Below, piece after piece: positions 1 to 11,789 of a DNA stretch of 64,000 nt. Numbering within the stretch: position 1 is the first letter of the stretch; each line of letters begins with the position of its first letter. The position numbers were made by a program, and so were the translations under genes. The notes under the pieces are model-generated. The model was not told the DNA's origin. It was given only the letters and a program-made list of their open reading frames with translations, and searched no databases. Source of the stretch: Callipepla californica brunnescens (lineage: Eukaryota > Chordata > Aves > Galliformes > Odontophoridae); contig JALIRH010000027.1 of NCBI GenBank assembly GCA_023055505.1, positions 2,988,501 to 3,052,500 on the forward strand, in the 5' to 3' direction.

Positions 1-506
1 TGGTTAGGCCTCAAGGACATTGTTCTGAGGTATGCTTACAGTAAAGTCCCCAGAACAAGTGGCAGTATCAATGAAGATGGCAGGGGTTGCTCAAGACTTG
101 CATCCAATTTTGGAGTAGCTTATAAGTAACAATAAAGAACAGCAACTTTCATAACATAGTGTAACACAATGAAAAGCACAGAAATGACAGCAGAGCAGCA
201 AGGAAGGTCCCAGGATGCAGCAAATGAGAATTCACTCAAATGCAACAGTTGTGGACACAGAAATAAAAGGAAGAAGCTACTTACCCTCAGAAAGCCTCAG
301 ATACCTAGAGCTCTCCATCAACATTTAAATGAGGTCTAGGAAGGCGTGGATCCCGTCACTCAGGTACATTGCATGCACCTGAGCTCCCCTGGGTTGGGCC
401 CTGTGTTCCCACCAGGTGCTTGATCACTGCTTCAGGCCACGACTTAGCATTTCTGCTACATGCAGTATGCTACAAATGAGGTCAAGTATGCATATAGTCT
501 ATTTGT
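1..506. other. Sequence downstream of CACNG5, nothing recognised
   Basis: No coding exon, repeat or RNA gene is recognisable. By vertebrate synteny CACNG4 should follow further left, but no CACNG4 exon is seen here. Confidence 0.5.
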
Positions 507-1732
507 TTTAATTACAGTAAGACAAAACAAGCTAAAATATACCAAGAGTCCTTGGAGGATTTTGTTTTGCACAACAGAAATGTTCAGACAGGTTCAAAAG
601 AAGAAGATCAGAACTCAAGTTTGAAGAAGCTCCTTTGGAAAGGAAGTGAGCCCACAGCTGGTGTGGCACACTCGGTCTGACAGATGCTCTTAGCCCGGCA
701 GCAGTCATTCTCCTACAACCAACGTGCATCACATGACAACTTAAAACATACAACCTCAAAGCAAGGCTCATACACACACATAAAAAGCAGCTAAAATTCC
801 ATTTTTTTCCCCTGCCAAATTAAAAAAATAGATCAACTATTTTCCTACAGTGGATTGGTATCAGCTATGTCACTTCATGCCAGTTGGGGTCTTGCCTTTC
901 ACTGAAATAACTTTCATTTCGGGTAGGATTTTGCTTTGGTGGACATGATTTCCCTAAATTTTGTGCCTAACACCTCCCACAGGAAGGCTTTAGATAGTTT
1001 TCCACTTGATGCTGCACTGAAATCCTCCCAGACCCTGTCACTAGGATGGTGAAGGGAAGGCGATCCATGGCTGCTGTGCCTCCAGGATGGGGAAGTGACG
1101 TCGGCCATGGAGAAGTGCCAACCTGCTGGTGCCTGAGCCTGCTGAGGTATAGTGGAGAAAGATGGCTATTTCCCATTGCAGCCTGGTTAAAAGCGACATC
1201 CAGCAACAAGAGGTATTGATCAGCAAATATCAAATCAAGACAGGTTTCTTATTTTTCTAATGAGGACTATTTCTTGGAAATCTACACAAATCCTTTACTC
1301 CTTCTAGCACTCAAGCTAGTGAGTCTGCAATTAATGACAGCCGAATGCACAAACTTTTGCAGCTTACCTATACCAAAACCCCAGTTCTACTCTATTTTCT
1401 CTTTCTGCTCCTGAGTTGAGCCTTGGCTTTCTTCCTCAGGCAGAATTGCTGTTCGCTCAGCACAAAGTCCTGAAAGAAGAGGGCTTTGGACAGACTTCAA
1501 CTTTGTAGAGAAACATAAATAAATTAAAAAACAAAACAAAGCCAACAGGGAAGAAAGAAAAAAATATTCCAATTCCCTAAGTTACATGATTGGTTATATA
1601 ACCAATCTCTATGGTTATATTTATGCTCCTATAAACAGACAATTGCCCTGAAAACAGAGGCCTAAAAATGACCAGTGGAGTGAGGACGGCGACCACAGGC
1701 CACTGGGACCATGAGGTGGCATGTGATGACAC
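507..1732 (-). other. CACNG5: CACNG5 3' UTR (extent inferred)
   Basis: This sequence directly follows the CACNG5 stop codon. I found no AATAAA on the minus strand between the stop and position 1. The only clear poly(A)-signal variant is ATTAAA at 512-507. The 3' end could therefore be there or outside the window. Confidence 0.35.
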
Positions 1733-1990
1733 TCAGCACGGGGATGAGGACATCTGGTCGTAGTCAGGGCACTTGAGCAGAGCGGGGTAGCTGCTGTTCA
1801 TCTGCAGAGACGCCTCACTGGAGATGTCTGATGGGCTGCGGCCCCGTGCCCATGCGTCCGGGTGCAGGAATTGCCCCGAGTAGTCGGAGCAGTTGCTCAG
1901 GCGGGGACGGTAGAAGCCGGGGTGAGGTCGGTAGATGTCCTCAGCAGTGTATCTCTTCATGAACAGGTATACAGACATCACCCCAGCGCT
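1733..1990 (-). CDS. CACNG5: CACNG5 coding exon 5 (end of TM4, cytoplasmic tail, stop)
   Basis: 258 bases encoding residues S191-C275 and the stop at 1735-1733. It starts SAGVMSVYLFM (end of TM4) and continues into a Tyr/Ser/Pro-rich tail with RPHPGFYRPRLSNCSDY. The protein ends SSSPC, as in mammalian gamma-5, and lacks the TTPV-type PDZ ligand of type I TARPs such as gamma-2. Confidence 0.96.
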   Translation of the reverse strand, partial: SAGVMSVYLFMKRYTAEDIYRPHPGFYRPRLSNCSDYSGQFLHPDAWARGRSPSDISSEASLQMNSSYPALLKCPDYDQMSSSPC

Positions 1991-4364
1991 CTAGAGGGGA
2001 GAGAAGAGAGAAAAATGGTTTTCTTTGCCCTGCTGATGGGTTGCAAGCACATAAAGGAAAGTCACTTCCCTGCTCTGCAGTGAACACAGCAGCCCAAACC
2101 CATCTCCTGCTCCTCCTCATCTATGCTCCATATCAAATCACGATTAATTGCCCTCGCAGCCCTCTTTTTCTCCTAGCCTCAGCCCCCAGTGGCTGAGAAC
2201 AAACAGCATTCATTACAGGGATGTACCAGAGCTGCCAGTACCTCTGTGAGAAGGAATGAGATGGCGGAGAACGCAAACGACCAGCCGTATTTGTAATTGA
2301 AGAATGTCTCCGAGTCCTTGGTCCTATTGAGCATTTCGTCATTAATGCTGGATATGTAGAGGACCAGCCCCACCACCAGGGACAGACCTGGGAGAACCAA
2401 GTAAAAAGACAGGGAGAAATTTGGAGGGATGAAGCTGGTGAAGCAGCACCTGCCCTTAGGGGCAGAGTGGCAGGTGAAACTCTAGAACTGTGAAACTGTG
2501 CTTGAAATAACCAGGAAAGGAGGACTTCCAAGGGAAACCCCTGCCCAGCAGAACTTACCCGACAGGATGAAGAATATCCCCGACACGAAGGCGAGGATGG
2601 TCCTGTGCGGCCGCACGTGGCCGATGTTGCTCAGGATGAAGCCGATGAACATGAAGAAGAGGCTGACCAGAGGGAACGGGGTGGCAGAGCGGATCATCTC
2701 TGGTGGGACAGGGGCAGAGGAAAGCAGGGACAGATCAGTGCCCTGTGTCCTGCCCCACACTGTGTGAGTCCCTGGCACAGGTTCCTCTTTCCTATGTGTC
2801 TTTGCAAATGAGCTGAGTGAAACCCCTCTTAGAGTTTGCAATTCTCAGTTTCCACATGAAATGTTACACAGAAAACAAACAAACATCAGAACCTGCATTT
2901 TTTTTTCTAGGTTTGCCACAGAACTATTTGCTGAACCCTTCTATTTACTAAATCAATGATGACTGCTGCAGCCAGTGAAAGAATATAGGGCTCAGAGCCT
3001 CTGTGAGCATTCTTTAGAGAAAGATGCAACCCAAAGCTTAGGAGCACATAGGGGAATTCACATGGAAAATGTGGTCCTTGGGAGCACGCTCAGGGAAACA
3101 GGAGCTTGTACAGCAAGAACACAAAGGGGTTTATTGGGGGGGTCTCTAAGGGCCCTTTGGTGCCTTTTAGGATGCAAAGTGCCCTCCAAGTCACTTACTC
3201 AGGACGTTGACTGTGGATTCAGATGTCAGCTGGATGTTCATGGGCATGACGTATTCTATAGTGAAGCACCGGCCACGTTCCTCACCTGCAGCAAAGAGAG
3301 ATGGAGCCAGGCCTGCAGCGTGCCCATCGGTTTGGTTTTGGTGGGGGATGAAGTGGCTTTCAAATTAATTTCACTGCGTGGAGGAAAACAGCCATGGGGT
3401 TTAGTTCTGCTTCCATCTCGGTGCTTGCGTTTGGTGCTGAAGAAATCCACTGGTTGCTACCATTGCCTTGTAAAAGCAGGTGCCCAGCTTTCAGGTGTCA
3501 CTGCTGAAGGAGTGACAGCAGGATGTGACCCCAAGGTGCCAGCACTTGCTCAGAGAAGCGTTAGCTGAGCCAGTCCTGTGTGCGTGTGTGGGCATGCTGA
3601 ATGGGACCGTGCTAAAATTCCCACTGTCACAGTGTTTCTGCTCGTGAGCTTGGAGTGAATTTGTTCTGCGAGCTCCAAACCTCACTGTGAGTTCTGGGAT
3701 TTCCTTAGACTTTTCAGAGGAGCTGCCTGAGGGCAGCTGGGATTCCCTTGTACCCCAAAATGTGATCCTGAGGGCAAAGGGTTTGGGGTCACCCAAGAGG
3801 AGCCAGTGGAGCCCCTTCCTCCTCACAGCTCTGGATCTGTGCATCCAACTCCCATTCACTCTGGCTTTGTCTGACCCAAATCACTTCGCCAAAAGCAGCA
3901 TGAGAGGAGGGAACATATCAGCTGAGCTGAATCCCAATTTTGCAGGGACAAAACAGAGGGTTTGGGCGGCTGCCCAGGCACTGCAATGAGCTGAGGGGCT
4001 GTGGGGCTGTAGCCTAGAAGCCATGGGGTCCTGCACCAGCGCAACACCCTCACAGCCCTACACACCAAGGCAGATTTATCCACCTGGGGATGCTCATCGG
4101 GGACTGTGCCTGACTTTGGAAGCAAAACAGCACAATAGGCAGGGGACATGTTGGGGAGGAGGCTGTACCTGCCAGGAAGCAGACCCTCCAGAGCCCTGCG
4201 TGTAGTGACAGCTTGATTTCGGCCGACTGGTTCTGGGGCTGCACGATGCCCTCCTCCAGGTAGAGCCAGTAGTCGGTGCTGACGGAGATGCCCAGCAGGC
4301 CGAGGCCGCAGACGGCGAACACGCTGCTGAGCAGGGTCAGCGCCTTCCTGCTGCAGGCACTCAT
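1733..4364 (-). CDS. CACNG5: CACNG5, TARP / voltage-dependent calcium channel gamma-5 subunit (whole gene, 5 coding exons)
   Basis: Four-pass membrane protein of the claudin-like PMP22/TARP superfamily, an auxiliary subunit of AMPA receptors (type II TARP, with gamma-7) and of calcium channels in the plasma membrane. Coding segments on the minus strand are 4364-4169, 3285-3199, 2699-2559, 2387-2242 and 1990-1733. They join in frame to 275 residues plus stop, the same length as the human protein. Visible features: TM1 at about residues 8-28; the sequon NQS at N45; the family signature GLWRVC (57-62) with a second loop cysteine at C72; TM2 about 104-122; TM3 about 128-152; the sequon NRT at N162; TM4 about 177-201; and a cytoplasmic tail ending SSSPC. 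All introns are GT-AG. The start chosen (4364) matches the mammalian MSAC start; an in-frame ATG lies four codons upstream at 4376. Identification is by recall of the gamma-5 family, and is secure because every exon matches. Confidence 0.97.
2242..2387 (-). CDS. CACNG5: CACNG5 coding exon 4 (end of TM3, second extracellular loop, start of TM4)
   Basis: 146 bases encoding residues L143-E190. The second extracellular loop carries the sequon NRT at N162. Acceptor CTCCCAG; donor GTACTG is weaker than the others in this gene. The preceding intron is only 171 bp and the following one 251 bp, so the 3' half of the gene is very compact. Confidence 0.95.
2559..2699 (-). CDS. CACNG5: CACNG5 coding exon 3 (TM2 and most of TM3)
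   Basis: 141 bases encoding residues M96-S141 with split codons K95 and G142. Two hydrophobic stretches (PLVSLFFMFIGFIL and TILAFVSGIFFILS) are TM2 and TM3, separated by a short basic cytoplasmic turn with RPHR. The donor is GTAAGT at 2558-2553. Confidence 0.95.
2700..3198 (-). other. CACNG5: CACNG5 intron between coding exons 2 and 3
   Basis: 499 bp GT-AG intron. No repeat or extra exon is recognisable. Confidence 0.85.
3199..3285 (-). CDS. CACNG5: CACNG5 coding exon 2 (rest of first extracellular loop)
   Basis: 87 bases encoding residues E67-L94, with split codons at both ends (G66 and K95). It includes C72, which in this superfamily pairs with the loop cysteine of the GLWxxC motif. Acceptor TTTGCTGCAG and donor GTAAGT are strong. 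Confidence 0.95.
3286..4168 (-). other. CACNG5: CACNG5 intron between coding exons 1 and 2
   Basis: 883 bp GT-AG intron. Open frames inside it are uncharacteristic of any known protein and are treated as chance. Confidence 0.85.
4169..4364 (-). CDS. CACNG5: CACNG5 coding exon 1 (TM1 and first extracellular loop)
   Basis: Encodes residues 1-65 plus the first base of G66. It carries TM1, the glycosylation sequon NQS and the GLWRVC claudin-like signature. The exon itself begins at 4384, after a CCCACAG acceptor, so 20 bases of 5' UTR precede the start codon used here. The donor is GTACAG at 4168-4163. An upstream in-frame ATG at 4376-4374 would add the residues MLLG. Confidence 0.95.
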
Positions 4365-5028
4365 CCCCAAAAGCATGGGGGGATCTGTGGGCAGAGGGGC
4401 TGCGGCCGCCGGAGCCCACTGTGTTGCTTCTGTAGGGAATAGAAGTGACAAAAGCTTTGCCTTGGTGTTGGATGAGCTGATGTAAGCCATTAAAGAAACC
4501 ACAGGATGTGCTGATGGATGGGGAATGCCTCCCGGCCGTAGTGGCCCTTTGCTGGCCTTGGGTTTGTGGCAGCAAGAAGATGGGTCAGGTGGATCGCTGC
4601 TGCTCAGCCACAGCCTGTGCTTCCCACCCAGACTGAACCAAATCTCAGTGCCCAAATGCTCCCACGAGTAGCAGTGAGCCATGGAGCCTCAGCATGGGAG
4701 CTGCTGAAACTTGAAGGCACTGCATTACAAGATCAACAGAAATACTGCCTGACTGAAACATGCTCCTCTGCACTCCTGTTCACCACACCACACTGCTGGC
4801 TTTCCTCTTCTAGGACAAAAAGCCACAGGCACCAGTGTGTGAGCAGAGCTGGAATACGGGGAAAACAGGGCTGAAGAGCTGCAGATGGGCTCTGGCCAAC
4901 ATGGACAAAGGAAGCATAGAACCTTCCCTCATTCCCTACATTGCTTATGCATGGAGTATTCATATTTTTCTTTCAATTTTGCTTATTAGTTAGCAGTCCT
5001 CATAGTGCCTTGGTAGCTCTCAGAGATG

Positions 5029-5052
5029 CAAAAAACAAACAAACAAACAAAA
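5029..5052. repeat. (AAAC)n simple repeat
   Basis: Short run of CAAA/AAAC units visible directly in the sequence. Confidence 0.85.
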
Positions 5053-7754
5053 GAACCCCTCCCAGCTTGCACTTTCACACTTGAAAGCCTCCATTGGTCC
5101 CTCACACAGCCTAGCGAGCTCCTTTGTGGAGTTCAGCTCTTGCAGCATACAGCCCTGAAAATGTGCATCCCCACAGCTCTCCCACAGCCAGACCTGCCCA
5201 CAGCTTCACATCAGTGCAGGGCTGGAGAGAGAAAAGCAGGGAGTGCTGCTGGGAGACCCACAGAGTCTTGAGAGGGAAGGAGAGAGGCTTTTATTATTGC
5301 ATACCATCGAGGAGAAAGCAGACAAGTACATGTTGGTAGGAAGCAGATGTACTTGCACCCTCAAGCACTGCAGCAGCTCTGACAGCCCTCTCCCATACAA
5401 AATCAAGATTTGACTCTTCCTACGTTCACACCAAACCGTTTCCCAGAAGGTACCGACCTACGGGAAGCAGAGAGCTGTCACTTACAGACAGCCCAAGCAA
5501 ACGCTCCAGCTCCTGCTCCTGCAAGCTTTTCACCTTTGCTAGAGGTCTATTTTTAAAGTTTTTATCTATCTGCACCCCCCCCATAGCCCAGCAGCCACGA
5601 GGACAACCTTGCTGCCAAGGGAACAGATCCACACTCAGCTGAAGAAGTTAGAACAGCACTCCAGAGCTTTATAGGTTTTCAATATGCCATGCCCTGTCAC
5701 TGCACAGGTCCAGCAACATGACCATGCAAAGCACAGCTCCCCTGGCTCACCCCCCTTCTCTCTAACTCAGAACCCTATTTTCTAGTTGCCACATCAAAAA
5801 AAAAAAAAAAAACAACAGCATTCACTACAGAATGCCTCATCCCTCTTGATATTTTGGTGCCAAAATGGTAAAAGGAGCTGGAATCTATTCTTGGCAGATG
5901 TATCATCAACAAATTGCTTTTTTCTTTTTTTTTTTTGTTATTAAGAAGACAAAAATCGAAGTAGGGAATATGTGAAAGTCCAGATAAAGCAACTCAGAGA
6001 GAAACAGCCACATACACGATTCCTTTGTTATCTATCAGTGCCAAGGATTAGAAAATACACTGAACTGGCACCTTTTTTAGTGGTCACTGGGACTGATGTT
6101 AGTCTGATGTTAGGAAGGGGCTTGGGCAGCGGAATCACACCTCACAACTGCCCCATTTCTTTTCAACCTCACACTCCAATTTACCAGAGTGCCCCTTGCT
6201 GCTGCCTTACTGGCAAATGAATTCAGACCTGATGAAGTGTGGCCAAGGAATGGTGCCATTCGGAACAGTGCTTCCCCACGTCCAGCGCTGGTGGAATCAG
6301 CTGAGCTCCCAAGAGAAAGTTGTCTCAAGGACACAAAGATGATGGATTTTCAGCAGGGATTTAGTCCCCAGCAACCTTTACAAATTGTGTTGTGTTTCAT
6401 ACTGCTGAAAAGGCGATGCTGATCGGTTTCAAGCTGTGTCTGTATCTTAAATGAATACAGCCTTGAATGTTTCCAGGAAATAGGACCTTAGAACTGCTCC
6501 TGCTCCTGCTCCTTCAGCCACATGGTGACTACTGGTAGTAGCCCAGGCAGTGTTGAAGGCATTCCTAACACAACTCACTCAGGTCCAGCAGTGATTTGAG
6601 GTCCTGCTCCACTGTCACAGGAAGAAAACATTGTCCTGCCCTGAGCTATGTGGATGGATTGGGAAAAGTCAGCATCACTTGGGCAGGAGGAGCTGTGTCA
6701 GTGCATCCCTGCTCATGAGCTCAGCAAAACACTGTGCTCCCTGCTCACAGGGCTGAGCCATACGAAGGAGGCAGCTATTGATCTCCCGAAGGCTAGGGCA
6801 TCATTTCCTATCTGCTGACATTTGCAGTGTGGGGAAGAGTGTCCAGGGTTATCAGAGCAGATGAGAGGGAAGGTTTGATTTGCAGAGGGGTGCTGGGTCC
6901 AGCACAAGCCTGTGTCTGTTGTGGAAAAGCTGCACTTCTCTCTGCTGCTGGCAACGTGGAACAAAGAGAGGTTAAGGCACAGCCCTGGAGCAATGGGAGA
7001 GGCTGAGAAGAACAAAAGGAGGAGGAATGAAACCTGGAAAAAGGGGGATAGGAAACCCACTGAGTGTGTAAAAAAAACATCAGGGAACAGCACAAGAAGA
7101 GCGTGAGCTGTGACAGAGCTGAGCTGAAAGGCAGCACACACCGAGCTGCGATGAGAAACTGGGCTATAGCTAAAAATACTGGGCCTTCAAGCAGCATGAC
7201 CTGCTGCTCAGGGAGCAGGGCAGGGCAAGAACAAACGGGCCAAGGAGGGGGGATCACTGAACGCAAAGCACAGTCAGGGGCAGGTGGTTGCTGTCCTTTG
7301 GGCAGCCCTATAACATGCTGCTCCCTCTGAGTGAATCCCAGAGAGCCAGGATTGGTCCTCACAACCCTAATGCAGCAGAGAAGTGGTGGCAAAGCAGCGT
7401 AGCAGTTCCCATTGAGCTCACAGGGCACATGTCCTCAGTTGATGCTCTGGGGTGGCTGCAGGGACACAGGATGGAGCTGCACCTGGAAGCCCAGCTGCAG
7501 TGCAGATCCCACAAGCAGGTATTACAGGGTAAGAGAAATACGTAAGGCAGCTTTACAGAGCTGCATTAGTGTCACAAAGAAATGTGTCGGCTCGGTTTCT
7601 GAGAAAGAAATTACATATTGGAAAAATTAAGTACAGAAATAAATCCTTTTGATGTGGAGAAGGGTTAGCCTGATTGTAAGAAACAAAGCAGTCCAGCTCA
7701 TGGCAGCGTGAATGAGCGCCAGTAACTGCTCCATCCAGCAGCCATAAACTTCAG

Positions 7755-7875
7755 AAGGATCGATAGCAGACCTGAAAGCTTCCCGTGGCTGCTAACAGCA
7801 CTGCCAGCACGGCGATGGCCGTCACCGCAGGATGGAAATGCGACCATCGACCGCATCGAGCACGCTGCGCTCATG
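7755..7875. promoter_or_regulatory. Isolated CpG-dense patch inside the probable CACNG5 first intron
   Basis: About fourteen CpG dinucleotides fall within roughly 120 bases, while the flanking DNA has very few. The minus strand also has a 58-codon open frame from an ATG at 7874. It resembles no protein I know and may be chance. The patch could be an intragenic CpG island, an alternative promoter or an enhancer. Confidence 0.35.
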
Positions 7876-10800
7876 GGCTCTCAGGAGAGTTGTTTGGATT
7901 GCATTAAAAAAAAAGAGGAGGCTGTTAATGAGTTATTTAAACCTCGTTTAAGCCACAGCTATGACAGTCCTATCAATTCTTTGCTCGTTGGCAGACACAA
8001 GGAACACCTGAAAAATATTTGGAATTCAAATGAGTGCCACACTGAGTTGGTCACCACTATTGCACGTTATGATGGGGTCACTTAGGATTTGTCCTTTACT
8101 CACCCTTCCTGCACGGGCCAGGTTTGCAAGGGCGAACGCAACCGAGCCCACCTTCAGCTTGAGAACCAAAGGCAATGAGACAAAAGGATATCCCAGGGTC
8201 AGAGGAGCAGCAGCTGAGGTTTTACCTGCATCCCCAGCACTGTGACCAGATGCACTCCCATCGCTGCCTCTGCCGCGCCGCTGTGGCTCCACGCCAGCTC
8301 ACTCCCACTAATGGCTTTGGATGATGCCAACAACTTCCAACAAATAAAACCATCGACCCAGCAGTCCCCCCCGGCCCAGCACAGCCTGTCTGTGTGCAGC
8401 CATATCCCCAAACCCTCACACTGAGCATTTCCTCCCTAGCAGCAGCAGCACGCACATCTCTCTCCTTGGCGCTTTACAGCTCTTACCTCGTTTAACCCCG
8501 GCTGATGGAAGGTTTCAGAGTGTAGCAGCTTGGGTTCTGAAAGGGAATTGCTGGAGGGTGACCCTGGTCGGTGCTTTGGCTGCCTCAGAGAAGGTCTGAG
8601 GCAGTGGGAAAGGGCTCAGCCTGGGCTCTGTGCCCCATTGCGACCCACCTGAGGAGGGCACAGGGTGGGGACGTGGGGATGGAAGGACAGCAGACAGGTC
8701 TCACATCCACACTGCAGCTCTGATCCTATGGTTTGGTGGGAGAGCAGTACATGGAAAGCAGTTCTCAACAGGGAAATAGGAAACCAGGAAAGAACATAGC
8801 TCAGAATATCGTCCGTACACAGAAAAGCCTTTCCCTTTTGCACTCTGCACATGGAAGCTGGCAGCCAGTATTCCCCCTCACAATGTGCTCCCAGACAGGA
8901 ATGTGAATCAAACCTCTGCCTCTAGAAAGAACTTCAAAGGAAAAATAAAGGGGGGATATTTAGGTTGCAGAGCAAATCAGCTGGGCAATCAGCTGCTGGA
9001 GCTGTGCTTACCCATTAACACACACATGCCATAAATCACAGGTTGCAACTCATATCAGAAATAAATCAGTCAACCTGGTGATCCAGTGACCCTCTTCTGC
9101 CTCCAGCTTAGTGCTTCCCTCAGCTGTCCCTCGCCTGGTAGGAGAACAGATGAGTGATGGCAGGGCAACATCCCACACGTGGAGCTGGCTTGGCCAGCTG
9201 CTCAACCTACACCCAACGGGTGGGGCTTTGTCTACTGAAAAGATGAATCTTTAACACTCGGTTCCTGCTCACTTCCATGTGTCATTCAATACAGCACAAA
9301 ATCCTGCAACAGTATTACGTATTAAAAGAGAAGAAACCTCTTGCTTGCATTTGAGAGCTTCTCAGTGTCTCCAGTCCCAGCCACTGCTGAGCAGGGCCAG
9401 CACCCCCATTTCCTTCTTCTCCTCATAGTGGCATTGTATGACAGTGTGAGCTAAATTAAGCAGCTCTGGATGGAAAAAATAGCATCAAGGGCTAACTAAA
9501 GCCCTTCCTACTCCCCTGTGCTGGGATTGGTGACCCCAGTACCTGTGGATCAGGAGGAGCTCCCATGCTGCTCCCATTCACAGTGCCTGCGTGGCTGCAG
9601 TGGGGATTTTCTGCATGTCAGAGAGAGAGCAGCACAGTGGGGATGGGTTGTCAGGAGGACTTGATGATCGCAGAAGTCTTTTCTATCCTTAATGATCCCA
9701 CAATTCTGAGTTTGGCTCTGTTTTCACATAGGGAAGGTCTTTGCTCTGTGTAGGTCACTGGGTTTAATAGTGAGGTTATGTGACATTGAAGTATGTAATA
9801 AGCAGCACCTCTCCTCACCTCTAATGACCAGATGTCTTCTGCCCTGCTTTGCCTGTAAGGTGCCTTGCAGACAGCACTGTACAGCAGTTGACACAGAAGA
9901 CAGTGACATGGAGATGACAATTTCCCCTTTGGCTGTCCTCCCTTTCCCTTTCAGTTGCAGAGGAAGGGGCAGTTTGGTGCCGATCTGTTGCCTGCCCACT
10001 GCCCACCTCTCCCGTGCTTGAGGAGAAGCATGCTGCTCCCCAGCAGCAGCTCCAGCATCAGGATGATTTAACACAACTTCCCAAATCACTCAGCTTTCTA
10101 GGTCAGGTTTGCTGTGTTGCTTTTCACCATCTGCAGCTTCCAGGGTATCCCAGCATAGCCAAGAAAGAGGGCTGCCTTCTGCTGAATGCCATACTGGGGC
10201 AGCTCTGAGCACACTTGAGAGCCACCAGCCCTGATCTGCCATGGCAGAGGGAACTGAGGACATGAGCCAAGCTGGGGACAGCAAGAAATGAAAGCAGGGA
10301 TGTACTCAGGCTGGGCACTGTGGCAGCGTATGGGACGTGGCACTCACTGAATGACTTTGTCCTGGGGACTGAGTATGAAAATGATGATCTGTAGCTTGTC
10401 CTGGGTCAGTGGCTGCCATCTGTTGTAGTGTTCCAATAATGTTCCTCAGTGTGGCTATAAACACCTCTCCAGTGAGGTTTTCCACTGATGAGCAGAGATC
10501 ATTCTTTTATAATACAGGAAAAGCAGCGAGCCCCATCTTCCAAAGGGATCAGGCAGACCTCTCTCACCTGTAACAGCATATTTTCTGAGCCTGGTGATGC
10601 GTTAGAGTGGCTCTTTCACAAAACCCATGCTCCCAGTAAATATTTTACTGTGAATGTCAGAAGTTTGTGGCTGCACAGTAATACAAACTGCTGTGATTTT
10701 GATTACTGCATTCCTAGAGCACACCTAGAACCCACACTTCCCCCTCTTAACTTCATCACACAGTCATTTTAAATAAGCCACCCAAAAACCAGGGCTTTTC

Positions 10801-11789
10801 GTCTTCCCAGTCACCTCATAAAGATGCTCCTGGTGCTCGCAGGAGCTGTACACTTGTGCAGATCACAGCTCCCTGATAGCATTAAAGCCTCTGCGGGCTC
10901 ATGCATTATTTCCCTTTCTTATCTTCCATTCCCTTCCCTCTGCGTAACAGAAGCTGAAGCTGCAAATGTGGTGGGACAGATGCAGCCAGATGGGGATTCG
11001 TTCGCCTCGATGAATATATTCAACAGCTACACTAATTCAAGAAGGAGCTGGGGAAACAAGCACAGAAGCCTTTCTCCTGTGCCGTGGGAGCCACGTGGAG
11101 CTGCTGCACATTGGCCGAGGTGAGGCAGCAGCGATGGGGCTCATGATGATTGAAATGATTGAAGCAGTGCCCTGCAATGAACCCAAAGGGCAGCTGAGAT
11201 GGAGACGTGGGTACACCACTGGTACCCACTGCTATCGCATGAAATTCAGCCCAAATCTTCCTTTTTAACATCCCTACTGAACCTGTGCTGCTTTTGCTGT
11301 CCTCCCCCTACCTGTACCATTCCCCCTCTCCCCCCACAGCTGGACATGCAGGGGTCCAGAGTGTTTGTGGGGCAGCAATGGTTGCGACAGGTCAGACCCA
11401 CGCTCCAGACACCACCGTTGCTTTGTGCACACTGAGCAGTGCCACACATCAAGGGCTGCTAAAGTTCCCCGCAATGCCAAGCAATTAATCACCAGCAGGA
11501 CTGCATGTCAGAGCCCTCAGCTCGCTGCCGGGATGACTGAAATGCCACATTTCATGTTTCACCTCCTTTTGTAGGATATGAATAAGGAGGGTGTGGAGAA
11601 GCGAAGGCAAGCTGCACATCCCCGTGAGCTTTGTTCATATGGCAACACATGATCCAGCGATTTTTCCCCTCTCTACTTTACTCCACTTAACAAGCAGGTC
11701 AGATTTTCTCACGTAGCTGCCCCCTCCGAGGGGTTAGCAGCACCAGAAAGCATTGGCATCCCTTACGGTGCCTTTTATATTTCCCCGTG

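Noticed and set aside
3856..4682. Two long overlapping minus-strand frames around CACNG5 coding exon 1
   Set aside because: One is the true CACNG5 frame extended into introns on both sides. The other is its shifted shadow.
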